64,000 nt of DNA from JBNNGK01 sp050268245 (GCF_050268245.1 NZ_JBNNGK010000003.1:124001-188000); one strand, 5' to 3'; positions 43,424-52,803 are shown, counted from the first letter of the stretch. A program made the numbers and translations. Notes: generated by a model from the sequence alone, not told the origin.

Positions 43424-45502
43424 ATGGCTAATTTGGCCTCCCTGCTTCGTTTGCCGGGTAATTTTAAAGATACACAATGGCAGGTATTGGCCGGGCCAAT
43501 CCTGATTCTGATGATTTTGTCGATGATGGTGTTACCGTTACCGGCATTCATCCTCGATTTACTGTTTACCTTCAATATTGCCTTGTCGATCATGGTGTTG
43601 TTAGTTGCGATGTTCACCCAGCGTACGCTGGAGTTCGCCGCTTTCCCGACCATTCTGCTGTTTTCCACGCTACTGCGTTTGTCGCTGAACGTGGCCTCGA
43701 CGCGCATCATCCTGATGGAAGGGCACACCGGCTCCGCAGCGGCAGGGCGGGTAGTGGAAGCCTTCGGCCACTTCTTGGTGGGCGGTAACTTCGCCATCGG
43801 TATCGTGGTGTTTATTATTCTGGTACTGATCAACTTTATGGTGATCACCAAAGGGGCGGGGCGTATCGCTGAGGTGGGTGCGCGCTTCGTGCTGGATGGC
43901 ATGCCGGGCAAGCAGATGGCGATAGACGCCGATCTTAACGCCGGTTTGATTGGCGAAGACGACGCGAAAAAGCGGCGTGCGGAAGTCACCCAGGAAGCGG
44001 ACTTTTACGGTTCCATGGACGGTGCCAGTAAGTTCGTGCGGGGCGATGCGGTAGCCGGCCTGATGATCATGGTGATCAACGTGGTCGGCGGGCTGTTGGT
44101 GGGCATGATCCAGCATGGTATGTCGCTAGGCAGCGCGGCGGAAAGTTACACTTTGCTTACCATTGGTGATGGGCTGGTGGCACAAATCCCCGCGTTGGTG
44201 ATTTCCACGGCGGCTGGGGTCATCGTGACGCGGGTGGCGACCGACCAGGATGTGGGTGAACAGATGGTTGGCCAACTGTTCAATAATCCACGGGTGATGA
44301 TGCTCAGTGCGGGCGTATTGGGCTTGCTGGGGTTGGTGCCCGGTATGCCCAATTTGGTGTTCCTGTTGTTTACCGTTGCGCTCTTGGCGCTAGCTTGGTG
44401 GTTACGTGGCCGTGAACAGCAACCCGCCAAAGTGCCGGAAGTACCGGTCGCGCAGGACAATCCGCAGGCGGTGGAGGCCAGTTGGTCTGATGTCCAGTTG
44501 GAAGATCCGCTCGGTATGGAAGTTGGCTACCGCTTGATTCCGATGGTCGATTTCCAGCAGGACGGGGAACTGTTGGGGCGAATTCGCAGTATACGTAAAA
44601 AGTTTGCGCAAGAAATGGGGTATCTGCCACCGGTGGTACACATTCGCGATAATCTCGAATTACCGCCAGCCAGTTACCGCATTTTGATGAAAGGGGTAGA
44701 AATCGGCAGCGGTGAGGCGCATCCGGGGCGCTGGCTGGCGATTAACCCTGGCAATGCAGCCGGAACGCTAAGCGGTGAGAAAACGGTCGATCCGGCGTTT
44801 GGATTAGAGGCGGTATGGATCGACAGCGCGCTGCGTGAGCAGGCACAAATCCAAGGGTTTACCGTGGTCGAGGCCAGCACCGTAGTGGCGACGCATTTGA
44901 ATCATTTGATTGGTCAGTTCGCCAGCGAATTGTTTGGCCGTCAGGAGGCCCAACAGTTGTTGGATCGCGTCTCGCAAGACATGCCGAAGTTGACCGAAGA
45001 TTTCGTGCCCGGCGTGGTGTCGCTGACCACGCTGCATAAAGTGTTGCAAAATCTGCTGGCAGAACGGGTATCAATCCGTGATATGCGCACCATCATTGAG
45101 ACGCTGGCGGAACATGCGCCTAACCAAAGCGATCCATACGAATTGACCACCGTGGTGCGCGTGGCGCTGGGGCGGGCGATAACGCAACAATGGTTCCCGG
45201 GCCACGGTGAAATTCAGGTTATTGGGCTGGATACCCAGCTTGAACGCTTGCTGCTTCAGGCCTTGCAAGGCGGTGGCGGTCTGGAACCTGGGTTGGCGGA
45301 TCGCTTACTGGATCAGGCACGCGCTGCGCTGCAACGCCAGGAAATGCTCAGTGCGCCGCCGGTGCTGTTAGTGAATCACGCGCTGCGCGCGCTGTTGGCA
45401 CGCTTCCTACGCCGCAGTTTGCCGCAAATGGTGGTGCTGTCGAATCTGGAAATTAACGATGAGCGGCAAATCCGTATGACGGCCACCATAGGGGGCGAGT
45501 GA
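43424..45502 (+). CDS. flhA: Flagellar export gate protein FlhA
   Basis: FlhA is the major membrane component of the flagellar type III export gate and docks chaperone-substrate complexes. The 692-residue protein matches E. coli FlhA in length and text: eight membrane segments in the first half, GGNFAIGIVVFIILV and GMPGKQMAIDADLNAGLIGE in between, and the cytoplasmic domain with MEVGYRLIPMVDFQQDGELL. The ATG at 43424 overlaps the (restored) flhB stop by 8 nt, so translation is coupled; an earlier TTG in frame is unlikely. Confidence 0.96.
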   Translation: MANLASLLRLPGNFKDTQWQVLAGPILILMILSMMVLPLPAFILDLLFTFNIALSIMVLLVAMFTQRTLEFAAFPTILLFSTLLRLSLNVASTRIILMEGHTGSAAAGRVVEAFGHFLVGGNFAIGIVVFIILVLINFMVITKGAGRIAEVGARFVLDGMPGKQMAIDADLNAGLIGEDDAKKRRAEVTQEADFYGSMDGASKFVRGDAVAGLMIMVINVVGGLLVGMIQHGMSLGSAAESYTLLTIGDGLVAQIPALVISTAAGVIVTRVATDQDVGEQMVGQLFNNPRVMMLSAGVLGLLGLVPGMPNLVFLLFTVALLALAWWLRGREQQPAKVPEVPVAQDNPQAVEASWSDVQLEDPLGMEVGYRLIPMVDFQQDGELLGRIRSIRKKFAQEMGYLPPVVHIRDNLELPPASYRILMKGVEIGSGEAHPGRWLAINPGNAAGTLSGEKTVDPAFGLEAVWIDSALREQAQIQGFTVVEASTVVATHLNHLIGQFASELFGRQEAQQLLDRVSQDMPKLTEDFVPGVVSLTTLHKVLQNLLAERVSIRDMRTIIETLAEHAPNQSDPYELTTVVRVALGRAITQQWFPGHGEIQVIGLDTQLERLLLQALQGGGGLEPGLADRLLDQARAALQRQEMLSAPPVLLVNHALRALLARFLRRSLPQMVVLSNLEINDERQIRMTATIGGE

Positions 45503-45903
45503 TGAACCGTTTCCTGCCGTTGTTATGGCTGGTGGCCGCCTCGGCGCAGGCGGTATCCGGTTCATGGGTGGCTGATGATGTGGGGGTATCTTTGGGGCAG
45601 GGCTGGGTGCGGTTAGCGTCGCCGTCGTTACGCCCACCAAATGCGTTGCCGGATGCTAACGCACGCATTACCAGCATCAGTTGGCGCTATCAGCTTGCCT
45701 CAACGGCACCCGCGGGATTACAGGTGCAATTGTGCATGCCGAACCGCTGTATTACGCTCGACGGCGGCAGTGGCCGCAGTGATGCATTACAGGGGGAGTT
45801 GGCGAACAGCGAGTTTCGTTTTGTTTATGCTATTAATACGCGCGGAACGGTGTTTCCGCCGTTGAGGGTATTGAGCAATCAGGTGATTGTTAATTATCAA
45901 TAG
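45502..45903 (+). CDS. flhE: Flagellar protein FlhE
   Basis: FlhE is a periplasmic protein that prevents proton leak through the flagellar export gate. The 133-residue product starts with a signal peptide (MNRFLPLLWLVAASAQA, cleavage after AQA) and has the family text GSWVADDVGVSLGQGWVRLA and FRFVYAINTRGT. The ATG overlaps the flhA stop (TGATG). It ends the flhBAE operon; a repeat block follows. Confidence 0.92.
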   Translation: MNRFLPLLWLVAASAQAVSGSWVADDVGVSLGQGWVRLASPSLRPPNALPDANARITSISWRYQLASTAPAGLQVQLCMPNRCITLDGGSGRSDALQGELANSEFRFVYAINTRGTVFPPLRVLSNQVIVNYQ

Positions 45904-45937
45904 TGCAGCGCTGCCGGATTCACGCCGCCTAAGGCTA

Positions 45938-46356
45938 GGGCAAGGCGGTTCATCCCTCGGTTTGAACCGCTTGACGTCCGGCCTCAATCGGTAGGCGATG
46001 CAGATGGGCGCAGCATGCTACGCCCCTACTTGTTGGCGCGGCAAGGGTTTTGCCGTGCTGGCAACGGGCGATTAAATCAAATCTGCCAAAGTAAGGGCAA
46101 GGTGGTTCATCCCTCGGGTTAAACCGCTTGACGTCCGGCCTCAATCGGTAGGCGATGCAGATGGGCGCAGCATGCTACGCCCCTACTTGTTGGGCGCGGC
46201 AAGGGTTTTGCCGTGCTGGCAACGGGCGATTAAATCAAATCTGCCAAAGTAAGGGCAAGGCGGTTCATCCCTCGGGTTGAACCGCTTGACGTCCGGCCTC
46301 AATCGGTAGGCGATTCAGATGGGCGCAGCATGCTACGCTCCTACTTATTGGGTAAT
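45938..46356. repeat. Tandem repeat, about 158-bp unit, two full and one partial copies
   Basis: Units begin at GGGCAAGG (45938, 46095, 46253), 157 and 158 bp apart. Each contains a palindrome with the GGGCGCAG-CATG-CTACGCCC core followed by CTAC, related to the other flagellar-locus palindromes. The third copy is cut short near 46356. The region lies between the convergent flhE and flgN genes; 45904-46467 has no gene. Confidence 0.8.
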
Positions 46357-46467
46357 GACGGCTTGAGCTTAGCTGGGTTGATACGTTGGAAACAGCGTCA
46401 CGCTGCGTGAGGTGCGAACAGCTAGCCCGTAAAGAGTGGCTGATTGAAACCGGGGGATAGTCGCGGC

Positions 46468-46902
46468 TTAAACCCCGATTTTCCGCCCCAGCAGGCTGCC
46501 AGCACGCGATTGACCATCAGGGCCATAAAGCGTTTTATTGTGTTTATTCAGCACAGACAGGGCGTTCGTGTTGTGATCGAGATGCTGATTGAGCAGCAAA
46601 CCGTTGTGCTGATTTTTTTCGCGCAGACGCTGGCTGAGTTGTTGCACCTGTTGCCAGCGGGCTGCCAGCGCTGGGATGGCGTCATAGGGAGCGCGAATCC
46701 CGAGTGCGTGTTCCCGCTCAGTCCGTTGTTGTTCCAGATAATTTACCGTCGCCAGCAATTGGCTTTTGTTATCGGTGACGCGCTGCAACGCAACCCCCGG
46801 CAACGACCCGGCGCACAGCAAGTTATGTTCTTCTGTGAGCACGATATCCAGTGCATTCAACGTTTCCAGTAGCATATCTAAGCGCTGTGCCAGGTTTTCC
46901 AT
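46468..46902 (-). CDS. flgN: Flagellar export chaperone FlgN
   Basis: FlgN is the export chaperone of the hook-associated proteins FlgK and FlgL. The 144-residue protein is mainly helical, with the family start MENLAQRLDMLLETLNALDIV, a central coiled-coil-like stretch and an end with LNKHNKTLYGPDGQS. It lies 44 nt after flgM in the leftward flgMN operon. Its two clients, flgK and flgL, are in the same window on the other strand. Confidence 0.93.
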   Translation of the reverse strand: MENLAQRLDMLLETLNALDIVLTEEHNLLCAGSLPGVALQRVTDNKSQLLATVNYLEQQRTEREHALGIRAPYDAIPALAARWQQVQQLSQRLREKNQHNGLLLNQHLDHNTNALSVLNKHNKTLYGPDGQSRAGSLLGRKIGV

Positions 46903-46946
46903 TTCTGTTGTTCACCTTTCAAATCACGTGCCGCGTTGGGTATCGA

Positions 46947-47258
46947 TCAGTCGCGGCTTGAAGTCCATCGGCTGTCGTCTTGCATATCTTGCAGTAATGC
47001 ATCGGCAATTTTGCCCGAGTCCATTTTCAAATCACCGCTGCGGATCGCGTGCTTGATGGCCTCTACCCGTTCCATATCAATGTCTTGGGAGCCAGGCTGC
47101 ATCAGCCGCGCCTGCGCATCGCTCAGCTTAACCTGCGTGCCGCTGACGGCGTTGTCTTGCCGATCGTTTTTTTGCAGCTTGAGATTATTCTCCGCCGTAG
47201 TTTCACGTGGGTGTACCGCCGGAACGGGTTGCAACCGTTGAGTGCGTTCGATACTCAT
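46947..47258 (-). CDS. flgM: Anti-sigma28 factor FlgM
   Basis: FlgM binds FliA (sigma28) and is exported after hook completion, coupling filament gene expression to assembly. The 103-residue product starts MSIERTQRLQPVPAV and has the C-terminal FliA-binding half with KLSDAQARLMQPGSQDIDM and VEAIKHAIRSGDLKMDS. The gene has a FliA promoter of its own (47448-47474, minus strand). Its 5' leader, about 190 nt, contains a MITE-like repeat, which is unusual. Confidence 0.93.
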   Translation of the reverse strand: MSIERTQRLQPVPAVHPRETTAENNLKLQKNDRQDNAVSGTQVKLSDAQARLMQPGSQDIDMERVEAIKHAIRSGDLKMDSGKIADALLQDMQDDSRWTSSRD

Positions 47259-47322
47259 GTTTCCTCTCCATCACCACCACCGCATATTGGCGGCTTGCCC
47301 AGGAAGGCGTTAAATAGGTTTT

Positions 47323-47446
47323 ATACCTTTCATATTTCACGTTGCTTGGATGTTGCTGTCTGGCTTCACCCTGGTCACATAGTGGACTATGCTGCCAAGG
47401 ACTCATTCAGTAGCCGCCTGCAAGCAACTTGAATCATCTTGGATAT
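47323..47446. repeat. MITE-like repeat, copy 2, in the flgM leader
   Basis: About 120 bp related to 41971-42090, with ends TTCACGTTGC and GCAACTTGAA as imperfect inverted copies (9 of 10 match). It lies between the sigma28 promoter and the flgM start, so it would be the 5' UTR of the flgM mRNA. Confidence 0.65.
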
Positions 47447-47447
47447 A

Positions 47448-47474
47448 GTATCGGCCAGCGTTGGCAAACCTTTA
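47448..47474 (-). promoter_or_regulatory. Sigma28 (FliA) promoter of flgM
   Basis: On the minus strand, TAAAGGTT-N11-GCCGATAC fits the FliA consensus with two mismatches and correct spacing. It lies between flgA and flgM, as expected for the class III flgMN promoter. Confidence 0.8.
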
Positions 47475-47479
47475 CTTTT

Positions 47480-48133
47480 TTATAACGTAATGTGGACGGT
47501 GCCATCGTCAGCGGCGGTACCGTTGACGATTTTACCCGAAGCCATGCGCACCCGGGCAGCATCATCAGCGGCGGCGTTGTTCATTGCCTTACCGCTTCCG
47601 CTCACCGTAAAACCGCCCCCTTGCGTGATCACCTGCACCGACTGCCCGGCCTTAATCACCCAAGCACGTCGTAACATCGTCAACATCATCGGTTGTCCGG
47701 GGCTAATATTACGCAAACTGACCGCCCCCAAGGCTCTGCGGCCGTCAACCAATACGCGCGGCGGCAAGGTATCTAAACGGCCGGTTTTACGCTTTATGTC
47801 GGCTGATGTCAGCGTGCTACCTGCACGGATGCTGCGTGCTGACACCCAATAGTCGCCAGTCACCTGCACCTGCGCCTGAATAAAGTGGCGTTGTTGCCCG
47901 CAGCGCGCCGAAATACTGATGTTACCCCAGCGGCGGGCGTTACTCGCCAGCGTCAACTGTGGCAATGCGCAGGCGGGCCACTGTGCTGCTGGTGTGCGCA
48001 CCAAGACGTTTACCTGTACCGGGCTGTCGAGGAACTGATCCTTGATGAAGTGTTCGACCTGCGTGGCAAAATCTTCGGCGCGGGCGCTCAGGCTCAGTAA
48101 GAGCGCCATCAGCATCAACGTATTGACTTTCAT
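47480..48133 (-). CDS. flgA: Flagellar P-ring assembly chaperone FlgA
   Basis: FlgA is a periplasmic chaperone for P-ring (FlgI) assembly. The preferred ATG at 48133 gives a 217-residue protein with a signal peptide (MKVNTLMLMALLLSLSARA). An SAF-type beta-clip domain follows in the C-terminal part (ARSIRAGSTLTSADI, then PRVLVDGRRALGAVSLRNI and GQPMMLTMLRRAWVIKAGQ). The frame is open to 48223 but without a better start. It is divergent from flgB, as in E. coli. Confidence 0.9.
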   Translation of the reverse strand: MKVNTLMLMALLLSLSARAEDFATQVEHFIKDQFLDSPVQVNVLVRTPAAQWPACALPQLTLASNARRWGNISISARCGQQRHFIQAQVQVTGDYWVSARSIRAGSTLTSADIKRKTGRLDTLPPRVLVDGRRALGAVSLRNISPGQPMMLTMLRRAWVIKAGQSVQVITQGGGFTVSGSGKAMNNAAADDAARVRMASGKIVNGTAADDGTVHITL

Positions 48134-48328
48134 CCCGTCCTCTTCAAATTTCACCCTCACAGCGCTGATCGGCCCAGCCGTCACGTCCATCATCACGGGC
48201 ACCAGTGTACTCGGAGTGTGCACAGGTTAAGCAGACAAATAGCGCTGCATTTTGCCCTTATTCTGACGATCGGCTAGCAATAGGGGCGTTTAAGCTGTCG
48301 GCTCCAAATTCTAACCTCGTGAGGGAGC

Positions 48329-48742
48329 ATGCTCGACAAACTGGACGCTGCTCTGCGTTTTGGTCAAGAGGCGCTGAACCTGCGCGCCCAGCGGCAGGAA
48401 ATCTTGGCGGGCAATATTGCCAACGCAGACACCCCGGGCTATCAGGCGCGGGACATTGATTTCGCCAGTCAATTGAACAAGGTGATGGCGCAAGGGCGCG
48501 CCAGCGGCAGCGGCGTGGCGCTAAGTTTGACCTCAGCGCGACACATTCCGGCGCAGAAAGTGCAGCCGCCGCAGTTGGATTTATTGTTCCGGGTACCGGA
48601 TCAGCCTTCGATAGATGGCAATACGGTCGATATGGATCGTGAGCGTACCAATTTCGCCGATAACAGCTTGAAATATCAGACCGATTTGACGCTGCTTAAC
48701 GGCCAGATCAAAGGAATGATGTCCGTATTACAACAAGGATAA
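48329..48742 (+). CDS. flgB: Flagellar basal-body proximal rod protein FlgB
   Basis: FlgB forms part of the proximal rod. The 137-residue protein starts MLDKLDAALRFGQEALNLRA and has the rod/hook family motif GNIANADTPGYQARDIDF. The C-terminal helix is present. It is the first gene of the rightward flgBCDEFGHIJ operon. The 195-bp region between flgA and flgB should contain FlhDC-dependent promoters, but I could not point to a specific box. Confidence 0.95.
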   Translation: MLDKLDAALRFGQEALNLRAQRQEILAGNIANADTPGYQARDIDFASQLNKVMAQGRASGSGVALSLTSARHIPAQKVQPPQLDLLFRVPDQPSIDGNTVDMDRERTNFADNSLKYQTDLTLLNGQIKGMMSVLQQG

Positions 48743-48747
48743 GGCGT

Positions 48748-49152
48748 ATGTCTTTACTTAATATTTTTGATATTTCAGGTTCCGCGCTGTCGGCGCAATC
48801 ACAACGCCTGAACGTCAGCGCCAGCAACATGGCTAATGCGGACAGCGTCACCGGGCCGGACGGGCAGCCGTATCGTGCCAAACAGGTGGTGTTTGAAGTG
48901 GCCGCTGCGCCCGGGCAAGCCACCGGCGGCGTGCGCGTCGCGCAGGTTGTCGACGATCCGGCACCGGCACGGTTGGTATTTCAGCCGGGTAACCCGCTGG
49001 CCGATGCCAAAGGCTACGTGCGCATGCCGAATGTTGATGTGGTGGGGGAAATGGTGAATACCATCTCTGCCTCACGCAGCTATCAGGCCAATGTTGAAGT
49101 CCTCAACACCACCAAATCCATGATGATGAAAACCCTGACGCTGGGTCAATAA
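48748..49152 (+). CDS. flgC: Flagellar basal-body rod protein FlgC
   Basis: FlgC is a proximal rod protein. The 134-residue product has the N-terminal motif SALSAQSQRLNVSASNMANA and the C-terminal rod-family helix (VGEMVNTISASRSYQANVEV). It lies 5 nt after flgB with an AAGG ribosome site. Confidence 0.95.
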   Translation: MSLLNIFDISGSALSAQSQRLNVSASNMANADSVTGPDGQPYRAKQVVFEVAAAPGQATGGVRVAQVVDDPAPARLVFQPGNPLADAKGYVRMPNVDVVGEMVNTISASRSYQANVEVLNTTKSMMMKTLTLGQ

Positions 49153-49164
49153 CCGGAGCTTCCC

Positions 49165-49854
49165 ATGGGCATTGCCGCAACCACCAATGAACCACTGGAC
49201 AACACCGTCGCGGGCGTTAACGCCAAAAGCGGTGTCGGTGGCAACACCAGCCAAGATCTGCATAACAGTTTCCTGACGCTGCTGGTGGCGCAACTCAAAA
49301 ACCAAGATCCCACCAATCCGATGCAGAACAATGAACTGACCTCGCAGCTCGCACAGATCAACACCGTGAGCGGCATCGAAAAACTGAACACTACACTGGG
49401 ATCAATATCGGGTCAGATCAATAACAACCAGTCCTTACAGGCCACCGCGCTGATCGGCCATGGCGTGATGGTGCCGGGCAAAGACATTTTGGTCGGGAGC
49501 AAAGACGGTAACGTCAGCACCACACCGTTTGGCGTGGAACTCCAACGTGCGGCCGACAGCGTGACCGCCACCATCAGCGATGCTACGGGTAAAGTGGTCC
49601 GCACCATTGAGATCGGCGGCCTGACGGCTGGGGTGCATTCATTTACCTGGGACGGCACGTTAGAAGACGGCACCAACGCCCCGGACGGCGCTTATACCGT
49701 GGCGGTGAATGCTAAAAGCAATGGCGAACAGTTGGTGGTAAATCCACTGCGTTTTGCCATCGTCAACGGCGTCACCCGTAACGGTGACGGCGCGAAACTG
49801 GATCTTGGCTTGGCGGGCAGCGCGTCATTGGAAGATGTGCGACAGATTCTATAA
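49165..49854 (+). CDS. flgD: Flagellar hook cap / scaffolding protein FlgD
   Basis: FlgD caps the growing hook and is needed for hook assembly, then is replaced by FlgK. The 229-residue protein has the conserved N-terminal QDLHNSFLTLLVAQLKNQDP and NELTSQLAQINTVSGI. The C-terminal beta domain has GGLTAGVHSFTWDGTLEDG. It sits between flgC and flgE. Confidence 0.95.
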   Translation: MGIAATTNEPLDNTVAGVNAKSGVGGNTSQDLHNSFLTLLVAQLKNQDPTNPMQNNELTSQLAQINTVSGIEKLNTTLGSISGQINNNQSLQATALIGHGVMVPGKDILVGSKDGNVSTTPFGVELQRAADSVTATISDATGKVVRTIEIGGLTAGVHSFTWDGTLEDGTNAPDGAYTVAVNAKSNGEQLVVNPLRFAIVNGVTRNGDGAKLDLGLAGSASLEDVRQIL

Positions 49855-49922
49855 CAACGCCACGCCGTCATGTCAGCTTCGGCTATTTCAATTCATTTAT
49901 TTGCTTTTTTTGGAGACTACAC

Positions 49923-51158
49923 ATGGCCTTTTCTCAGGCAGTTAGCGGTTTAAATGCCGCCGCCACTAATCTGGACGTTATCGGCAATAACATTGCCAAC
50001 TCCGCGACCGCCGGTTTCAAGTCCGGCAGCGTTTCCTTTGCCGATATGTTTGCCGGTTCACAGGTGGGGCTGGGCGTTAAGGTAGCCGGTATTACGCAGA
50101 ACTTTAACGGCGGCACCACCACCAGCACCAATCGGGCGCTGGATGTGGCGATTACCGAAAATGGCTTCTTCCGCATGCAGGACAGCGATGGCGGCATTTT
50201 CTACAGCCGTAACGGCCAGTTTAAACTGGATGAGAACCGTAATCTGGTCAATATGCAGGGATTGAACCTGACTGGCTACCCGGCCACCGGCACGCCGCCG
50301 ACCATTCAACAAGGGGCCGATCCGGTGCCGTTGAGCATCCCGGAAGGCATGATGAACGCGAAAGCGACCACTTCAGGCAGCATGGTCACTAACCTGAAAT
50401 CGACCCACAACGTACCGGCTAATGCGACATTCGATCCGAACAAATCGGATTCTTATAACTACGTTAACACCATTACTACCTACGATTCGCTGGGTAATGC
50501 GCATAACATCAATGCCTACTTTGTGAAAACCGCCGACAACAAATGGGATGTCTACACCCAAGATGGCAGCGTGACGGGCGCACCCGCCGCCAAAGCGGGC
50601 AGCCTGAACTTCAATGAAAGCGGTACGCTGACTGAAACGCTGGATGCGACCGGCGCGGCGACCGCTGATTTCAACCTGACGATCCCGATGTCGGCCAAAG
50701 ACGGTGCGCCGGCGCAAACCTTCGCCCTCAGCTTTGCCGGGAGTATGCAGCAGAACGTCGGCAGCGACTCGGTCAGCAAAGTAGGCCAGGATGGCTATAC
50801 CGCCGGCGAATACAACAACTTCCAGATTGAAAAAGATGGCACCGTGGTGGGGATTTACTCCAACCAGCAAAAACAGGTCTTGGGGCAAATCGTATTAGCC
50901 AACTTCTCTAACCCTGAGGGGCTGCAATCGAAAGGCGACAACGTCTGGCAGGAAACTGGCGCATCGGGCCAGGCACGCGTGGGTGTCGCAGGCGGTGGCG
51001 GTTTTGGCAACCTGACCAGCGGCGCGTTGGAAGCGTCTAACGTCGATCTCAGCCAAGAATTGGTCAACATGATTGTTGCACAGCGTAACTATCAGTCGAA
51101 TGCCCAGACCATCAAAACGCAGGATTCTATTCTGCAAACGCTGGTTAGCCTGCGTTAA
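49923..51158 (+). CDS. flgE: Flagellar hook protein FlgE
   Basis: FlgE polymerises into the hook. The 411-residue protein has the N-terminal motif QAVSGLNAAATNLDVIGNNI, then ANSATAGFKSG. The C-terminal helix is in VDLSQELVNMIVAQRNYQSN and KTQDSILQTLVSLR. A strong TTGGAGAC ribosome site precedes the ATG, as expected for a highly produced protein. It is slightly longer than E. coli FlgE (402). Confidence 0.95.
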   Translation: MAFSQAVSGLNAAATNLDVIGNNIANSATAGFKSGSVSFADMFAGSQVGLGVKVAGITQNFNGGTTTSTNRALDVAITENGFFRMQDSDGGIFYSRNGQFKLDENRNLVNMQGLNLTGYPATGTPPTIQQGADPVPLSIPEGMMNAKATTSGSMVTNLKSTHNVPANATFDPNKSDSYNYVNTITTYDSLGNAHNINAYFVKTADNKWDVYTQDGSVTGAPAAKAGSLNFNESGTLTETLDATGAATADFNLTIPMSAKDGAPAQTFALSFAGSMQQNVGSDSVSKVGQDGYTAGEYNNFQIEKDGTVVGIYSNQQKQVLGQIVLANFSNPEGLQSKGDNVWQETGASGQARVGVAGGGGFGNLTSGALEASNVDLSQELVNMIVAQRNYQSNAQTIKTQDSILQTLVSLR

Positions 51159-51177
51159 TCGCCGTAAGGGATAGCAA

Positions 51178-51933
51178 ATGGACCACGCGATTTATACCGC
51201 CATGGGTGCGGCGCGCCAGACGTTGGACCAGCAAGCGATTACCGCGAATAACTTGGCTAATGTCTCGACGCCGGGGTTTCGCGCGCAGTTGGCGGCACTG
51301 CGAGCGGTACCGGTTGACGGCCCCAGCCTGCCAACGCGGACGCTGGTTACGGCCTCGACCCCAGGTGCCGATATGAGCCAAGGTGCGCTGAACTACACCG
51401 CCCGCCCGTTGGATGTGGCATTACAACAAGATGGTTTTCTGGCGTTACAGCAGCCGGATGGCAGTGAAGCCTATAGCCGCAACGGCAATATTCAGATCTC
51501 CGCCACCGGGCAGTTGACGGTGCAGGGATTACCACTGCTGGGTGACGGTGGTCCGATTGAGGTGCCACCGCAGGCTGAAATTACGATTGCCGCTGACGGC
51601 ACCATCTCGGCGCTCAACCCGGGCGATCCCCCCAACACCATCGCGCAAATTGGTCGACTGAAACTGGTCAAGGCGGCGGGCAGCGAAGTGATGCGCGGTG
51701 ACGACGGTTTGTTTCATCTGACACCGGAAACCCAGCAACAGCGGGGTAACCAACTGCCGAACGATCCGCTGGTACGGGTGATGCCGGGGGTGATTGAGGG
51801 CAGCAACGTTAAGCCGATGGAAACCATGGTGGACATGATTGCCAACGCCCGACGTTTTGAAATGCAGATGAAAGTCATTCACAGCGTGGATGAAAACGAA
51901 CAACGAGCCAATTCATTGTTATCAATGAGCTAA
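51178..51933 (+). CDS. flgF: Flagellar basal-body rod protein FlgF
   Basis: FlgF is a proximal rod protein. The 251-residue product has TAMGAARQTLDQQAITANNL and VSTPGFRAQLAALRAVP at the N-terminus. The C-terminus contains NARRFEMQMKVIHSVDEN, typical of the rod family. It lies 19 nt after flgE and 10 nt before flgG. Confidence 0.95.
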   Translation: MDHAIYTAMGAARQTLDQQAITANNLANVSTPGFRAQLAALRAVPVDGPSLPTRTLVTASTPGADMSQGALNYTARPLDVALQQDGFLALQQPDGSEAYSRNGNIQISATGQLTVQGLPLLGDGGPIEVPPQAEITIAADGTISALNPGDPPNTIAQIGRLKLVKAAGSEVMRGDDGLFHLTPETQQQRGNQLPNDPLVRVMPGVIEGSNVKPMETMVDMIANARRFEMQMKVIHSVDENEQRANSLLSMS

Positions 51934-51943
51934 GGAAAACCCC

Positions 51944-52726
51944 ATGATCCCCTCATTATGGATTGCGAAAACCGGTCTGGACGCGCAACAGACCAACATG
52001 GACGTGATCGCCAACAACCTGGCGAACGTCAGTACCAACGGGTTTAAACGCCAACGTGCGGTATTTGAAGACTTACTGTATCAAACCATGCGCCAGCCGG
52101 GTGCCCAGTCCTCTGAACAAACGACGTTGCCGTCGGGTTTACAGATCGGCACCGGCGTGCGGCCTGTGGCCACTGAGCGTCTGCACAGCCAGGGTAACCT
52201 CTCGCAGACCAACAACAGCAAAGACGTCGCCATCAAAGGGCAGGGCTATTTTCAGGTGATGTTGCCGGACGGCAGCCAGGCATACACCCGTGATGGTTCA
52301 TTCCAGATCGATCAGAATGGCCAACTGGTGACGGCCAGCGGCTTCCAGGTACAACCGGCCATCACCATTCCGGCTAATGCGCTGAGTATTACCGTGGGGC
52401 GCGACGGCATCGTCAGCGTCACGCAACAGGGGCAGACGGCGGCGCAACAGGTTGGGCAACTGACGCTCACCACCTTTATCAATGACAGCGGTCTGGAAAG
52501 CGTGGGTGAGAACCTGTATCAGGAAACCCAAAGCTCAGGGGCACCGAATGAGAGCACGCCGGGCTTGAATGGCGCGGGGCTGTTATATCAAGGCTATGTT
52601 GAGACCTCCAACGTGAACGTCGCGGAGGAACTGGTCAACATGATCCAGGTGCAGCGTGCCTATGAAATTAACAGCAAGGCGGTATCGACTTCCGACCAAA
52701 TGCTGCAAAAACTGACGCAACTGTAA
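51944..52726 (+). CDS. flgG: Flagellar distal rod protein FlgG
   Basis: FlgG builds the distal rod. The 260-residue protein has SLWIAKTGLDAQQTNMDVIA and NVSTNGFKRQRAVFEDLLYQ at the N-terminus, and NVAEELVNMIQVQRAYEINS at the C-terminus, the standard rod/hook helices. It matches the usual FlgG length. A REP-like palindrome (52751-52770) lies between it and flgH. Confidence 0.96.
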   Translation: MIPSLWIAKTGLDAQQTNMDVIANNLANVSTNGFKRQRAVFEDLLYQTMRQPGAQSSEQTTLPSGLQIGTGVRPVATERLHSQGNLSQTNNSKDVAIKGQGYFQVMLPDGSQAYTRDGSFQIDQNGQLVTASGFQVQPAITIPANALSITVGRDGIVSVTQQGQTAAQQVGQLTLTTFINDSGLESVGENLYQETQSSGAPNESTPGLNGAGLLYQGYVETSNVNVAEELVNMIQVQRAYEINSKAVSTSDQMLQKLTQL

Positions 52727-52750
52727 GCGACGCAGGCGCTGATGGCGCCG

Positions 52751-52770
52751 GGGCGTAGCCTGCTACGCCC
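52751..52770. repeat. REP-like palindrome between flgG and flgH
   Basis: GGGCGTAG-CCTG-CTACGCCC is a perfect 8-bp stem and another copy of the flagellar-locus palindrome, inside the flgBCDEFGHIJ operon. Confidence 0.7.
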
Positions 52771-52803
52771 GTTGTCACCCCCTCGTAAACAAAGGCGATA
52801 TTT

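Noticed and set aside
46444..46872. Plus-strand 142-codon frame opposite flgN
   Set aside because: It is the antisense shadow of flgN, which is firmly identified on the other strand.
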